From positions 558,001 through 622,000 of the forward strand of contig NZ_JAUCZF010000001.1 in NCBI RefSeq assembly GCF_030373245.1: 64,000 nucleotides of DNA, written 5' to 3'. This document shows positions 41,837-51,994 of this stretch, one piece after another. Every line of letters starts with the position of its first letter. Position 1 is the stretch's first letter. A model generated the notes under the pieces. That model worked only from the letters and a program-made list of their open reading frames with translations. It made no database searches and was not told the origin of the DNA. The translations under genes and the position numbers were made by a program. The stretch is from Hydrogenophaga sp. Its GTDB lineage: Bacteria; Pseudomonadota; Gammaproteobacteria; Burkholderiales; Burkholderiaceae_C.

Positions 41837-43499
41837 GAACATCTCTTCTGCGCCGTTGCATGTTGCTCCACGATGGAGACAGCTTGTGCATTGGGCGCCC
41901 ATTGTTATCGGGTTTATCGTCCTGTTTGGACCAACTCTTTACGACCTTTTCACCGGTACATGGACCAAAGACGAAAATTTCCATGGTCCTGTCGTGCTGG
42001 GGATATCGATCTGGCTGCTTTACCGTGGATGGGGCGCCATGGAAGCGGCCTCAGCAGGTCAGTCCGGAAGCCTTTGGGGCTGGCCAGTGGTCCTGCTGGG
42101 GATCGTGTTTTACGCGGTGGGCCGCTCTCAGATGATTGGGATTCTGGAGGTTGGATCAGCGATCTGGCTGCTTGCGGGTTCCATCCTCATCTTGCGCGGA
42201 TGGAAAGCACTGAAATCCCAGTGGTTTGCGCTCTTCTTCATGCTGTTCATGGTGCCACTGCCCGCACAGGTGGTGGACCTCGTCACCATGCCGATGAAGA
42301 TGGCGGTTTCGTACGTCGCCGAAAACATTCTGTATGCCGTCGGTTATCCGATCGGCCGCAACGGAGTCGTTCTGCAGATCGGGCAATACATGTTGCTGGT
42401 CGCGGATGCCTGCGCTGGACTTCACACCCTGCTCACGCTGGAAGCGCTGGGCCTGCTCTATTTGAATCTTGTCCGACGTGACTCGTTGTTTCGCAACCTC
42501 ACCTTGGCCATTCTGATCGTACCGATCTCGTTTACCGCCAACGTCATCCGCGTGATCGCACTGAGTCTGATCACTTTCCATTTCGGGAACGAAGCCGGGC
42601 AAGGCTTCTTGCACGGATTTGCCGGCATGGTGCTGTTTCTCTCCGCCTTGCTCCTGATCATCAGCTTCGATACCTTTTTGCAATGGATCGAGGGCTTCAG
42701 AAGACGGCCAATTTCAACCGCTTTGGGTGGTTCCTCCAAGGAATCACCGAAGGTGGTCAACCAGGTCTGGCAGAGTCCTGCAGCCTTGAAATCGCTGGCC
42801 ATCAGGCACCGTGCTCTGCTCTTGTTGATGGTTGGGTGCGCCGCTGTAGCGCATACGCTCAAGCCGACGACCAACCTGGCTGACGAACGCGCACCCATCG
42901 ATCTGGCCACCATGATTCCATCGCAGTTCGGTACCTGGCGCGAACAGCTCAATCTGGCCGTACAGATCATTGATCCCGAGCTGCAAGTCACAGTCGACGA
43001 GATTTACACCGAGACCCTGACCCGCAACTACATCGATTCGCGCGGTTATCGCATCATGTTGTCGATCGCCTACGGGAAGAATCAAAGCGACAACCTGCAG
43101 TTGCACAAGCCCGAGGTTTGTTACCCCGCGCAGGGCTTCAAACTCGACAACCTGTACCGCACTTCCCTCGATCTTGCTGGCCAGAACATCACGGCCACCC
43201 GCATGGATGCGCACCTGGGCACACGCTTCGAACCGGTGACCTACTGGACCGTGGTTGGCGACCACATCACCACTGGCGGAATCAACAAAAAGATCACCGA
43301 GATGCGCTATGGCATGCGAGGCCGGATCCCCGACGGCATGTTGGTGCGTGTGTCGTCGATCGACCGCAACACCGAACTGGCGCACCAGATCCAGGCCGAA
43401 TTCGCCGCCGCAATGATCGCGGCCATTGCTCCTGAACACCGGTCCCGCTTCGCAGGCCTGGACCCCGAACCCAATGCTCTGAGAACCACCACACCATGA
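41835..43499 (+). CDS. xrtB: exosortase B fused to an EpsI domain
   Basis: A 554-residue membrane protein. Residues 1-300 are an eight-helix exosortase with the catalytic triad Cys193 (VADACAGLH), Arg239 ([10 protein letters not shown]) and His260 (FLHGFAGM). It should recognise and cleave PEP-CTERM tails and may transfer the protein to an acceptor. Residues 320-554 are an EpsI-type periplasmic domain ([35 protein letters not shown]). These are two genes in many XrtB loci; here one frame runs through without interruption. An upstream TTG at 41700 is possible but adds no exosortase sequence. It overlaps gmd by four bases (ATGA). Confidence 0.93.
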   Translation: MNISSAPLHVAPRWRQLVHWAPIVIGFIVLFGPTLYDLFTGTWTKDENFHGPVVLGISIWLLYRGWGAMEAASAGQSGSLWGWPVVLLGIVFYAVGRSQMIGILEVGSAIWLLAGSILILRGWKALKSQWFALFFMLFMVPLPAQVVDLVTMPMKMAVSYVAENILYAVGYPIGRNGVVLQIGQYMLLVADACAGLHTLLTLEALGLLYLNLVRRDSLFRNLTLAILIVPISFTANVIRVIALSLITFHFGNEAGQGFLHGFAGMVLFLSALLLIISFDTFLQWIEGFRRRPISTALGGSSKESPKVVNQVWQSPAALKSLAIRHRALLLLMVGCAAVAHTLKPTTNLADERAPIDLATMIPSQFGTWREQLNLAVQIIDPELQVTVDEIYTETLTRNYIDSRGYRIMLSIAYGKNQSDNLQLHKPEVCYPAQGFKLDNLYRTSLDLAGQNITATRMDAHLGTRFEPVTYWTVVGDHITTGGINKKITEMRYGMRGRIPDGMLVRVSSIDRNTELAHQIQAEFAAAMIAAIAPEHRSRFAGLDPEPNALRTTTP

Positions 43500-44614
43500 A
43501 AAGAAAAGTCGCTCTCATCACCGGCGTGACCGGTCAGGACGGTGCGTATCTCGCCGAACTGCTGATCAAGAAGGACTACGAGGTGCACGGTATCAAGCGT
43601 CGCGCATCCTCCTTCAATACCGACCGGATCGATCACCTGTATCAGGATCCCCATGTATCGACGCGCCGCCTGATACTTCACTACGGCGACCTCACAGACA
43701 GCAGCAACCTCATCAGCATCATCGGAAAAGTACGCCCAGATGAGATCTACAACCTGGGCGCAATGAGCCATGTTGCGGTGAGCTTCGAGTGCCCTGAGTA
43801 CACGGCCGATACAGATGCCCTGGGCACGCTGCGCATCCTGGAAGCGATCCGGATTCTGGGCCTCGAGAAAACCTGCCGCTTTTATCAAGCTTCGACCAGT
43901 GAGCTCTATGGCCTGGTGCAGGAATCGCCGCAGCGCGAAACCACGCCCTTCTATCCCCGCAGTCCTTACGCCGTGGCCAAGCTCTTTGCCTACTGGACCA
44001 CGGTGAACTACCGGGAGGCCTACGGCATGTATGCATGCAACGGCATCCTGTTCAACCATGAGAGTCCCTTGCGTGGCGAGACCTTCGTCACCCGGAAGAT
44101 TTCCAGGGCCGTCGCGCGCATTGGCCTGGGACTTCAGAACTGCCTCCATCTGGGCAACCTCAGCGCCTTGCGCGACTGGGGCCACGCTCGCGACTATGTC
44201 GAGATGCAGTGGATGATGCTGCAGCAGGAGACCCCGGAGGACTTCGTGATCGCCACTGGCGTGCAGCACAGCGTGCGTCAGTTTGTAGAGTTCGCCGCTG
44301 AGGAGATCGGTTTCTCGATTCGATGGATCGGCGAAGGGGTGGACGAAGCTGGTGTTGTCTCGGCCGTGCAGGGCGCCGATCTGCGGGTCCAGGAAGGTGA
44401 TGTTGTGGTGCGGGTCGATCCGCGCTATTTCCGTCCGACCGAAGTCGAAACGCTGCTGGGTGACGCCACCAAGGCGCACACGAAACTGGGCTGGCGCCCA
44501 ACCGTCACGTTCCCTGAACTTGTGCGCGAGATGGTTCAGGCCGACCACCGGGTTGCTCGCCGCGACCTCATCGTGAAGCTGGCGGGTTTGCCGGCCATCG
44601 CTTTCCAGGATTGA
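43496..44614 (+). CDS. gmd: GDP-mannose 4,6-dehydratase
   Basis: Converts GDP-mannose to GDP-4-keto-6-deoxymannose, using NADP, as the first step to GDP-fucose or GDP-rhamnose. The 372-residue SDR protein has the nucleotide-binding motif [14 protein letters not shown] near 9-22, [16 protein letters not shown], the catalytic STSELYG block and YxxxK in [12 protein letters not shown], and the GDP-mannose motif NHESPLRG. All residues expected of Gmd are present. Confidence 0.96.
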   Translation: MKRKVALITGVTGQDGAYLAELLIKKDYEVHGIKRRASSFNTDRIDHLYQDPHVSTRRLILHYGDLTDSSNLISIIGKVRPDEIYNLGAMSHVAVSFECPEYTADTDALGTLRILEAIRILGLEKTCRFYQASTSELYGLVQESPQRETTPFYPRSPYAVAKLFAYWTTVNYREAYGMYACNGILFNHESPLRGETFVTRKISRAVARIGLGLQNCLHLGNLSALRDWGHARDYVEMQWMMLQQETPEDFVIATGVQHSVRQFVEFAAEEIGFSIRWIGEGVDEAGVVSAVQGADLRVQEGDVVVRVDPRYFRPTEVETLLGDATKAHTKLGWRPTVTFPELVREMVQADHRVARRDLIVKLAGLPAIAFQD

Positions 44615-44620
44615 ACCTTC

Positions 44621-45613
44621 ATGAATCCCGATTCCAAGATTTTTGTCGCCGGACATCGAGGTCTTGCCGGCTCGGCCATCACTCGGTATCTCAAGGCAAA
44701 CGGGTACCGCAACCTTGTGCTGCGCACTCGCCAGGAGCTCGACCTGAGCGACGCTCGCGCCACCGCAGCGTTTTTTCAGAGCGAGCGACCTGACTACGTA
44801 TTCATGGCTGCGGCAAGGGTCGGCGGCATCCTCGCAAACCGCGATCTGCCGGCGGAGTTCATCCAGGAAAACCTGTTGATCCAGACACATGTGATCCACG
44901 AGGCATGGCGCAGCGGTGTGCGTCGCTTGCTGTTTCTTGGCTCCAGCTGCATCTACCCCCGGATGGCTCCCCAGCCCCTGAAAGAATCCAGCCTGTTCGG
45001 CGGTCCGCTGGAGTCCACGAACCGCGCCTACGCCATGGCGAAGATTGCAGGCATCGAAATGTGTTGGAGCTACAACCGACAGCATGGGGCCCGCTTCCTG
45101 GCCGCGATGCCGACCAACCTCTACGGCCCTGGTGACAACTACGACCTGCTGAGCAGCCACGTCATTCCCGCTCTGCTGCGCAAGTTCTGGGAGGCTCGGC
45201 GAGACGGTCAGCCCCACGTGACCGTCTGGGGCAGTGGCACGCCGCGTCGAGAGTTCATGTACAGCGATGACATGGCGGCGGCCTGCGTGTTTCTCATGAA
45301 CCTGCCGGATCCCGAATTTGACCGGTTGCTTGGCAGCGACAGTGAGGAAGACTCCCCGCTCAACCCGCCCGTCGTCAACCTGGGTGTGGGCCACGACATC
45401 ACCATTCGCGAACTCGCACAGACTATTTCGCGGGTGGTGGACTACCCCGGCACCATCGTCTTTGACCGCAGCAAGCCCGATGGCACACCGCGAAAGTTGA
45501 TGGACGTGTCGCGCCTGACCGGACTCGGTTTCAAGGCCAATACTCCGCTGGAAGACGGCTTGCGGCTGGCGCTGGACCGGTCCGGATTGGTGACCTCAGC
45601 CACACTCGCATGA
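44621..45613 (+). CDS. fcl: GDP-L-fucose synthase (epimerase/reductase)
   Basis: Epimerises and reduces the Gmd product to GDP-L-fucose. The 330-residue SDR enzyme has VAGHRGLAGSAI (about 8-19), LGSSCIYP, catalytic YAMAKIAG and NLYGPGDNYD. It lies six bases after gmd. The pair implies that fucose, or a sugar derived from it, is present in the polymer. Confidence 0.95.
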   Translation: MNPDSKIFVAGHRGLAGSAITRYLKANGYRNLVLRTRQELDLSDARATAAFFQSERPDYVFMAAARVGGILANRDLPAEFIQENLLIQTHVIHEAWRSGVRRLLFLGSSCIYPRMAPQPLKESSLFGGPLESTNRAYAMAKIAGIEMCWSYNRQHGARFLAAMPTNLYGPGDNYDLLSSHVIPALLRKFWEARRDGQPHVTVWGSGTPRREFMYSDDMAAACVFLMNLPDPEFDRLLGSDSEEDSPLNPPVVNLGVGHDITIRELAQTISRVVDYPGTIVFDRSKPDGTPRKLMDVSRLTGLGFKANTPLEDGLRLALDRSGLVTSATLA

Positions 45614-46632
45614 ACGCCGGCCGGAAGCAACCCTGGTGGGCCAGTGCGGTGCTGCTCGCGGCTGCACTGGCCATAGGGTCCGAAGTGCTGACCCGCTGGG
45701 TGCTGGGTCTTGGCACGCCTCCTCTTTACGAGGCCGATGCCGGTTATGAATACCGCCTGCGCCCCGACCAGGACCTTTACCGCTTTGGCAACCACATTCT
45801 GGTCAACCGCTGGGGCATGCGCTCCGAAGATTTCGGCAAGACCAAGGCCAACCCCAGCGAACGCCGGATCATGGTGTTCGGCGATTCGGTGGTCAATGGC
45901 GGCAGCGAGATTGGCCACGAGGCTCTCGCCACCACCCAGCTGCGGCAGGAGCTTCAGACAACCCTGGCGCGCCCGGTCACGGTGGGCAACATCTCGGCAG
46001 GCAGTTGGGGGCCCGGCAACTGGTTGGCTTATGCCACCCGTTTCGGCTTCTTCCAGGCCGACCTGGTGATCCTCGTGGTGGGCAGCGGCGACGCGCGCGA
46101 CAACCCGGCGTTTGCGCCCCTGACCATCAACCAGCCCACCCACAAGCCTGCACTGGCGCTGGAAGAAGCCGTGACGCGCTACCTGCCGCGCTACCTGCCC
46201 GAAAACCTGGCGCGGATGGTCAGCGGCCAGCCAGAGTCGCCACCTGCCAACCAAACCAGCGCACTGGCCTCAGGCCCAGACCCCATCGAGCAGGGGCTGG
46301 ACGACTTGCGCCGTTTCCTCACCCTGGCGCGAAGCGAAGGCCGCCAGGTGGTGGTGCTGCACCACCCCGACCGCAGCGAGACCGAGACCGGACGCATGGC
46401 CGCCGGCCACGCCGAAATCGCCGCGCTGGTGGAAGGCATGGGCCTGCCCTGGATTGGCCTGCGCGACAGCTACCGCCAGACAGATCAACCGGTGTACCGC
46501 GACGCCGTGCACCTGAGCGCGGCGGGTCAGCGCACACTGGCCCGCGAGCTGTTGCGGGTGGTGACACCGCTGCTTTCCGCTGACGAGCCGGTGGCCAGCA
46601 GCAGGCGCGATTCCCGCAGGGATGTGGCATGA
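45610..46632 (+). CDS. SGNH/GDSL-type hydrolase or acetylesterase-like protein
   Basis: A 340-residue protein with an N-terminal membrane anchor (ASAVLLAAALAIGSEVLTRW) and a SGNH hydrolase core: nucleophile Ser93 in VFGDSVVNGG, an oxyanion segment NISAGSWGPGNW, and the Asp298-x-x-His301 pair in DAVHLSAAGQ. The triad is complete. Such periplasmic enzymes in polysaccharide loci remove or transfer acyl groups, so modification of the polymer is likely. It overlaps fcl and the next glycosyltransferase by four bases each. Confidence 0.8.
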   Translation: MNAGRKQPWWASAVLLAAALAIGSEVLTRWVLGLGTPPLYEADAGYEYRLRPDQDLYRFGNHILVNRWGMRSEDFGKTKANPSERRIMVFGDSVVNGGSEIGHEALATTQLRQELQTTLARPVTVGNISAGSWGPGNWLAYATRFGFFQADLVILVVGSGDARDNPAFAPLTINQPTHKPALALEEAVTRYLPRYLPENLARMVSGQPESPPANQTSALASGPDPIEQGLDDLRRFLTLARSEGRQVVVLHHPDRSETETGRMAAGHAEIAALVEGMGLPWIGLRDSYRQTDQPVYRDAVHLSAAGQRTLARELLRVVTPLLSADEPVASSRRDSRRDVA

Positions 46633-47690
46633 CGCGCCTCTCGCTCAGGGTCCTCTACCTGGGCTCGCTGCGGGGGACCAGCCTCGACCGTGCGCAAGCG
46701 CTGCGCCGCATCGGCTGCACAGTGGACCACGTCGATCCGCGCGACCTGCTGCCCAGCACCCGCTGGGTGGACCGCGTCACCTGGCACATGGGCGGCCACT
46801 GGCTGGGCGGGATGCTGGCCAAGGCGCTGGACCGGCGCCTGGGCAGATCGCGCTACGACCTGTGTCACGTGGACGGCGGTGAGTGGATCACCCCGCCCAT
46901 CATCGGCCGGCTGCGCCAGAACGTGCGCTGGATCGTCAACTACAACATCGACGACCCCACCGGCCCGCGAGACGGCCCGCGGTTTGCGGCCTATCGCCAG
47001 TCGGTGCCGCACTACGACCTGGTCACCGTGGTGCGCAACGAAAACCTGCCCGAGCTGAAGGCACTGGGTGCGCGCCGCACCCTGCGCGTGTTTCGCAGCG
47101 CAGACGAAATCAGCCACGCGCCCCGGTTCGTGAGCGAACACGACCGACTGGCCTGGAACACCGACGTGCTCTTTCTGGGCACCTGGTTCCCCGAACGTGG
47201 CCCCTTTCTGGCGGACCTGATCCGCCTGGGCGTGCCGCTCACCATCCGCGGCTCCAACTGGCACAAGGCGCCGGAGTGGTCGGTGCTCAAGCCCCACTGG
47301 GCGGGCGGCGCCATCTCGGGTGACGACTACGCGCTGGCCATCCAGTGCGCCCGGGTCAACCTGGGGCTGCTCTCGCGCGCCAACCGCGACCAGCACACCA
47401 CCCGCTCGCTGGAGATTCCCGCCCTGGGTGCCCTGCTGTGCGCCGAGCGCACACCAGAGCACCAGGCCATGTACAAAGAATTTGAAGAAGCGCTGTTCTG
47501 GGACAGCCCGCAAGAATGCGCCGAAATGGTCGCCTTCGCGCTCAAGAACGAACCCAGGCGAAGCGCCATGGCCCGCGGCGGCCACCACCGCTACCTGCGC
47601 GACGGGCGTCGCAATGAAGTGGTCCTGAAGCACATCATCGAGACAACGATCGCCGGTGCCCAAGTCAACGATTCGTTGGTTGCAGCATGA
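46629..47690 (+). CDS. CgeB-like glycosyltransferase
   Basis: A 353-residue GT-B-type protein resembling the CgeB/glycosyltransferase group: RVLYLGSLRGTS at the N-terminus, YNIDDPTGPRDGPR in the middle, DVLFLGTWFPERGPFLADLI, and the C-terminal NLGLLSRANRDQHTTRSLEI, IPALGALLCAERTPEH nucleotide-sugar region. It probably transfers one sugar of the repeat unit. The specificity is unknown. Confidence 0.82.
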   Translation: MTRLSLRVLYLGSLRGTSLDRAQALRRIGCTVDHVDPRDLLPSTRWVDRVTWHMGGHWLGGMLAKALDRRLGRSRYDLCHVDGGEWITPPIIGRLRQNVRWIVNYNIDDPTGPRDGPRFAAYRQSVPHYDLVTVVRNENLPELKALGARRTLRVFRSADEISHAPRFVSEHDRLAWNTDVLFLGTWFPERGPFLADLIRLGVPLTIRGSNWHKAPEWSVLKPHWAGGAISGDDYALAIQCARVNLGLLSRANRDQHTTRSLEIPALGALLCAERTPEHQAMYKEFEEALFWDSPQECAEMVAFALKNEPRRSAMARGGHHRYLRDGRRNEVVLKHIIETTIAGAQVNDSLVAA

Positions 47691-48805
47691 ATGCTGCACT
47701 CTCGTTGTCGGCCCACGACCTGACTACCCCACCACTGAACGTCGGGATCCTGAACCCTTCGTGGACGGTGCTTCGACACAACACCGATCAGGTCTGCGTC
47801 AACGACCTGGCGACCATGAACCCGCGCGCCACCGGGCTCATGCTTCAGTTTCTCGGCACGCCCTGGCAACAGCTCTGGGGCAATCTCGGCGTGGGCAGCC
47901 AACGGGTCTTCAAACGCTCTGTGCTTCCTGCCCTGACGCTGGAACCCGACGAGCGGAAGATCCAAGTCCTCTACCGCTATGGCCTGAAGGTGCCCGGCCT
48001 TGTTCTCTCGGATCGCAACAAGGTACCGCTGATGTCAACCGTGGGCTATCCCTGCCTTCGGCATGTGATGTCCCGGGGAGATCTCTACATGGAGGAAGAG
48101 GCCCAGCGCCTGGACCGGCACACCAGCGACAGCGCACTGATTCACTTTCATACCGATGCGATGCGGGAACAGTACCTGCTGCGCCGTCCGGCACAGGCGT
48201 CTCGCTGCCTCAGCATTCCGTTTTACCTTCCGCAGCTCGAATTCCTCAGCGAATCCGAAGTCCGGGCAAAGTTCGACGAACAGGAAACGCGTGTGCTCTT
48301 CGTCGGTGCCGACGGGTCGCGCAAGGGGCTTGAGGACCTTTGCCGTGCGCTCGACCTGAAGGCCAGGTGGCTGCACGCAAACGGCGTGCATGTGCACGTG
48401 GTGAGCCGCCATGCACCCAACTGCCAGCTCTTCAAGCACGTGAGCCACCAGGTCAGAGTGGGGCGCGATGCGGTGCAATCGCTCATGCGCCGATCGCACG
48501 TCTACTGCATGGTGCCGCGCCACGAATCCTTCGGTCTGGTCTATGTGGAAGCGATGGCAGCCGGGTGTGCCGTGATTGCCGACGATGACCTTCCGCGCCA
48601 GGAGATTCTGGACGGTGGGCGCTGCGGCAGACTGGTGCCCGCCCGTTCCCCCCTGGCCATTGCAGATGCCCTGAGCGGCCTCGTCCAGGATCGCGCAGGC
48701 GCGTTGTCCTTGGCGTTGTCGGGTCAGCGACGCGCAGCGCAACGATACGAGCCCTCGCGTGTGGCGGCAGCCTACGCTGGTACGTTTCGGCGCATGGCCG
48801 GCTGA
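47687..48805 (+). CDS. glycosyltransferase family 4-like protein
   Basis: A 372-residue GT-B glycosyltransferase. The C-terminal donor-binding half is clear: VLFVGADGSRKGLEDLCRAL, then HVHVVSRHAP, and HESFGLVYVEAMAAGCAVIA with the EX7E motif (E and E in FGLVYVEAM). The N-terminal half is more divergent. It follows the CgeB-like gene with an ATGA overlap and probably adds one residue to the repeat unit. Confidence 0.83.
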   Translation: MNAALSLSAHDLTTPPLNVGILNPSWTVLRHNTDQVCVNDLATMNPRATGLMLQFLGTPWQQLWGNLGVGSQRVFKRSVLPALTLEPDERKIQVLYRYGLKVPGLVLSDRNKVPLMSTVGYPCLRHVMSRGDLYMEEEAQRLDRHTSDSALIHFHTDAMREQYLLRRPAQASRCLSIPFYLPQLEFLSESEVRAKFDEQETRVLFVGADGSRKGLEDLCRALDLKARWLHANGVHVHVVSRHAPNCQLFKHVSHQVRVGRDAVQSLMRRSHVYCMVPRHESFGLVYVEAMAAGCAVIADDDLPRQEILDGGRCGRLVPARSPLAIADALSGLVQDRAGALSLALSGQRRAAQRYEPSRVAAAYAGTFRRMAG

Positions 48806-48817
48806 GGTGGACTGACT

Positions 48818-50365
48818 GTGGGTGCAGCCGCGCGCGTGCTTTCGGGGAGCCTGGCCGCCTGGATGAAGATCGGGGTGATGGTCGCGACCCAGATCGCACT
48901 GGTGCCCGTGTTCCTGGCCCACTGGAGCGTGGAGCAGTATGGCTGCTGGCTGGTGATCCAGTCCATCGCCGCCTTTGCCAACATCTTCAGTGTTGCCCAC
49001 CACAACTACGTCGGCAACGAGTTGCTCCGCGTCCCCGGGCGAAACCCCGGCGGCTTGGGTCGGCTGCTGTCGGCCGCCTTGCCCTTCAGCCTGGCCTTCG
49101 GCATCTTTGAGCTGTCGCTGCTCGCGGTGCTTGTGCTGGGTGGACACAGTGCATGGATCTTCGACCCTGATCAGCAGCTGAGCGCATCCTTGCTGGGCGA
49201 GGCGGCTCAGGCGCTCCTGCTGCTTTCCCTCGCAACCATGCTGTCGGTCTTCTCGACCGGCCTTTACGCCCGCGCCGCTTCTGCGCTCGGGCTCTTTCCC
49301 CGAACCGCCTGGTGGGGTGTGGGAATCACAGCGCTGCAGGCGCTGAGCTCTGCTCTGTTCGTGACCGCAGGCGCCGGCCTGTTCGAAACCGCCATGGGCA
49401 TGGCCGGCACGACATTGGTCGTTTATGGGCTCTACCAATGGGACCTGCGTCGTCTCGTCCTCCATAACGAGGTGCGTCTGGCGCGCAGCGACCTTGCGCT
49501 GGGCTGGCACAACCTGAGGCTGTCATGGTTTCTGGGCCTGACCTACCTGCTGGTCCTGGTCCGCCAGCAGGGCGCGCGCATCCTGGTCAGTACCCAGCTC
49601 GGCGTGGCGCCGGCGGCGGACTTCAGCACCATGCGCACCGCCAGCAACGTGGCCATGCAGGGCATCGCCACCGTGGTAGACCCGGTTTTCCCCGAATTCA
49701 TGGGGTTTCTGCGCGACCGCAGGCAGTCTGCGGTGGTGGGAACCATGGCGTTTGTCTGGCTGGTGGTGGTGTTCATTCTGGCACCTGTCCTGGTCATGCT
49801 GCAGCTCTTCGCCCCGTTTCTTTTCGAGATCTGGACCCACGGCAAGCTCAACTTCGACCCCGTCGTTTTTGCCCTGCTGTCGGCCACCCTGATGGTGTTT
49901 GCCATCGCTCGACCGGCCGACTCTGTCGTCCTGGGCAACAACCTGCTGCGGGTCCAGCTCGTCACATCGATGTCACTCGCTGTGCTTACCGTTGTCGGGA
50001 TTGTGTGGCTCGATGGTCGGCACGGTTTGCGCGGGGTGGCCGCCACATTGCTGCTCGCCGAGGCGATCAGCGCCATCGTGTTGCTTAGAAGGGCCTTTCT
50101 GTGGATGCGATCCAACGGTCTGCAATGGCCCAGCCGAATGTTTTCCCTTGCGCTGACGCAGACATCCTTGTGCGCGTTGGCGGCTTTGCTGATCGCTGCT
50201 GAGCCTCACTGGCGGCTTCAAGTGTGCTTCTTCATGATCCTGTTCACCTGCGCGCTTTCTGTGTGCTTCTTCGCTCAGGTGCCCATGGACCAGCGCAACT
50301 GGCTGCGTCACAGAGTCGGACGCCACGTGCCCTTTCTGAACCTGAAAGGTGCTGCCAATGATTGA
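48818..50365 (+). CDS. Wzx-type polysaccharide flippase
   Basis: A 515-residue polytopic membrane protein with about 12-14 helices, of the MOP flippase superfamily (WMKIGVMVATQIALVPVFLA, GLTYLLVLVRQQGARILVST, LGVAPAADFSTMRTASNVAM). It should move the lipid-linked repeat unit across the inner membrane. The start is GTG with GAGGTGG upstream. A Wzx-Wzy route is consistent with EpsE, EpsF and EpsG as the export and length-control parts. Confidence 0.85.
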   Translation: MGAAARVLSGSLAAWMKIGVMVATQIALVPVFLAHWSVEQYGCWLVIQSIAAFANIFSVAHHNYVGNELLRVPGRNPGGLGRLLSAALPFSLAFGIFELSLLAVLVLGGHSAWIFDPDQQLSASLLGEAAQALLLLSLATMLSVFSTGLYARAASALGLFPRTAWWGVGITALQALSSALFVTAGAGLFETAMGMAGTTLVVYGLYQWDLRRLVLHNEVRLARSDLALGWHNLRLSWFLGLTYLLVLVRQQGARILVSTQLGVAPAADFSTMRTASNVAMQGIATVVDPVFPEFMGFLRDRRQSAVVGTMAFVWLVVVFILAPVLVMLQLFAPFLFEIWTHGKLNFDPVVFALLSATLMVFAIARPADSVVLGNNLLRVQLVTSMSLAVLTVVGIVWLDGRHGLRGVAATLLLAEAISAIVLLRRAFLWMRSNGLQWPSRMFSLALTQTSLCALAALLIAAEPHWRLQVCFFMILFTCALSVCFFAQVPMDQRNWLRHRVGRHVPFLNLKGAAND

Positions 50366-51992
50366 CAGCGCAGACGCTCCTGCTGGCAACAGCATCGAGG
50401 ATCAGGCCGTCACATCGCTGGGCTATGGCCGCCTGTTGATCCTGTGCCTCATGGCGTTGGCGACGCTGGCGCTCTTCAGCCAGTTGCTGATCGATTTCAA
50501 CGCCATCAACGTAGGGGCCGCCTCCATCGCGTATGCGTCGTCCATGGCGGTTCTGCTTTATCTGCTGTGGACACCCGCGCTCAAGACCCATCCGCTGTCC
50601 ACCTTCATCGTCTTCGGGTTCTGCTTCACCACCCAGCTTGGCGCTCTGCTCGGGCAGTCGGCCTACGCCACCTCGCTGACGGACAACCTGCGCCAGCCGC
50701 TGGAAACCTTTGCCACCCTGGCGGGCTTCCAGGCGCTGGCGCTGCTGGCGCACGTGTTCTACCGTTGGGTGCTCAATCCGGCGGGGGCATCTGCACGCTC
50801 GCTGCCCAGACTGTTGCTGGACAAACTGGGGGTCTACGACACACCGAGCACCGGCGTGCTCTGGTTCATGGGCTATGTGGGTCTGGTTGCTTTCATTCTG
50901 GGAGCGGGTCGAGAAGGCGCCTTCGGCAAGATCATGCAGGGCCTGAGCTTCATGGCCTGGGCGCCGTTCCTGATCCCGATCTACATGGCGCAGCTCGGGG
51001 ACGCCTATGCGCGCGTGGGCCGGCAACTGCCGTTTCTGCTGCTGTTCTCCACGCTGGTGGTGCTGCTCGGTCTGGCGGCCAATGCGCGCATCGTCATGCT
51101 CTCGGGCTTCATCACGATCGTGCTGTTTTCCCTGCTCAGTGTGTTGCGCAGCGAGCAACCGGTGAAGGCGCGGCGGGTGTGGCAGGTGGGCGGCGTGGCG
51201 CTGGTGCTGGGAGCGCTGGCCATTCCCATGAGCGATCTGGCCACCGCCATGGTGGTGGCGCGCAAGGTGCGCGGCAACGTGTCTGCACCCGAGATGGTTC
51301 AAGAAACACTGCGCCACTTCCGCAGCCCCGAGACGCTGGCCGAACAGCGCGAGACACAGGCGATTGCCACTTCGCGCCGCTACGACGAGCACTACTTCGA
51401 CAACCCGCTGCTGGCGCGACTGGTGGAGACCAAGTTCCAGGACAACGCGCTGTACTTTGCCTCCACGCTGTCCAGCGGCGACGTTCGCCAGCTCGCGCAG
51501 GTGAGCGTGGACCAGGTATGGGCCATCCTGCCCGACCCGGTGCTCTCCGCGCTGGGGGTGGGCGTGAACAAACGGGATCTCAACTTCTCTATGGGCGACT
51601 ACCTCAGCCACCTGAGCCAGGGCGGTCCGCTGGGCAGCCGGCGCACCGGCTCGATGCTGGCGCAGGGGCTGGCGATGTTTGGGGCGGGCTTCATAGCCTT
51701 GCACCTGCTCATGTGCCTGATCGCGTTTGCCCTGATCGACCTGCAGGCGAAGCGAGACCGTCAGGGCGCGGTGGTGCTCTCCGCGGTGGGCATGCTGGCG
51801 ATCTGGAAGCTTTTCCAGTACGGCGTGGCCGCAGAGTCGCTGCACGCCTGGGTCGGTCTGCTGCTGCGCGGGTTACCGCAAAACATCGTGCTGTTCCTGC
51901 TGGTGGCTCTCGTGGCGCGCGCGCTGGGCAGCCTCTTTGGGCCAGGTCGCTCGCGCGAGGCTTCAGCGCCACTACAAAACGCCGTTGGCTGA
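50358..51992 (+). CDS. polytopic membrane protein, candidate Wzy polymerase
   Basis: A 544-residue protein with about 10-12 hydrophobic helices and a large hydrophilic loop (about 305-395, MVQETLRHFRSPETLAEQRE to the LSNF-like region). That layout, and its place right after the flippase, fits an O-antigen/exopolysaccharide polymerase, but polymerases are poorly conserved and no signature is decisive. The ATG at 50358 overlaps the flippase stop and has AAAGGTG at a proper distance. Confidence 0.65.
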   Translation: MIDSADAPAGNSIEDQAVTSLGYGRLLILCLMALATLALFSQLLIDFNAINVGAASIAYASSMAVLLYLLWTPALKTHPLSTFIVFGFCFTTQLGALLGQSAYATSLTDNLRQPLETFATLAGFQALALLAHVFYRWVLNPAGASARSLPRLLLDKLGVYDTPSTGVLWFMGYVGLVAFILGAGREGAFGKIMQGLSFMAWAPFLIPIYMAQLGDAYARVGRQLPFLLLFSTLVVLLGLAANARIVMLSGFITIVLFSLLSVLRSEQPVKARRVWQVGGVALVLGALAIPMSDLATAMVVARKVRGNVSAPEMVQETLRHFRSPETLAEQRETQAIATSRRYDEHYFDNPLLARLVETKFQDNALYFASTLSSGDVRQLAQVSVDQVWAILPDPVLSALGVGVNKRDLNFSMGDYLSHLSQGGPLGSRRTGSMLAQGLAMFGAGFIALHLLMCLIAFALIDLQAKRDRQGAVVLSAVGMLAIWKLFQYGVAAESLHAWVGLLLRGLPQNIVLFLLVALVARALGSLFGPGRSREASAPLQNAVG

Positions 51993-51994
51993 CC

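Noticed and set aside
43307..45394. A 695-codon minus-strand frame opposite xrtB, gmd and fcl
   Set aside because: The plus-strand genes here are unmistakable enzymes with all catalytic motifs; the antisense frame has no recognisable domain and no plausible ribosome site.
48035..49510. Long minus-strand frame opposite the glycosyltransferase and flippase genes
   Set aside because: Shadow frame; no domain, and the hydrophobic helices of the flippase are on the plus strand.
50444..51994. Upstream extension of the glycosyltransferase that starts at 51995
   Set aside because: The extension is the wrong frame of the polymerase gene. Family-type sequence starts only at MRIVLFAHPSFM.
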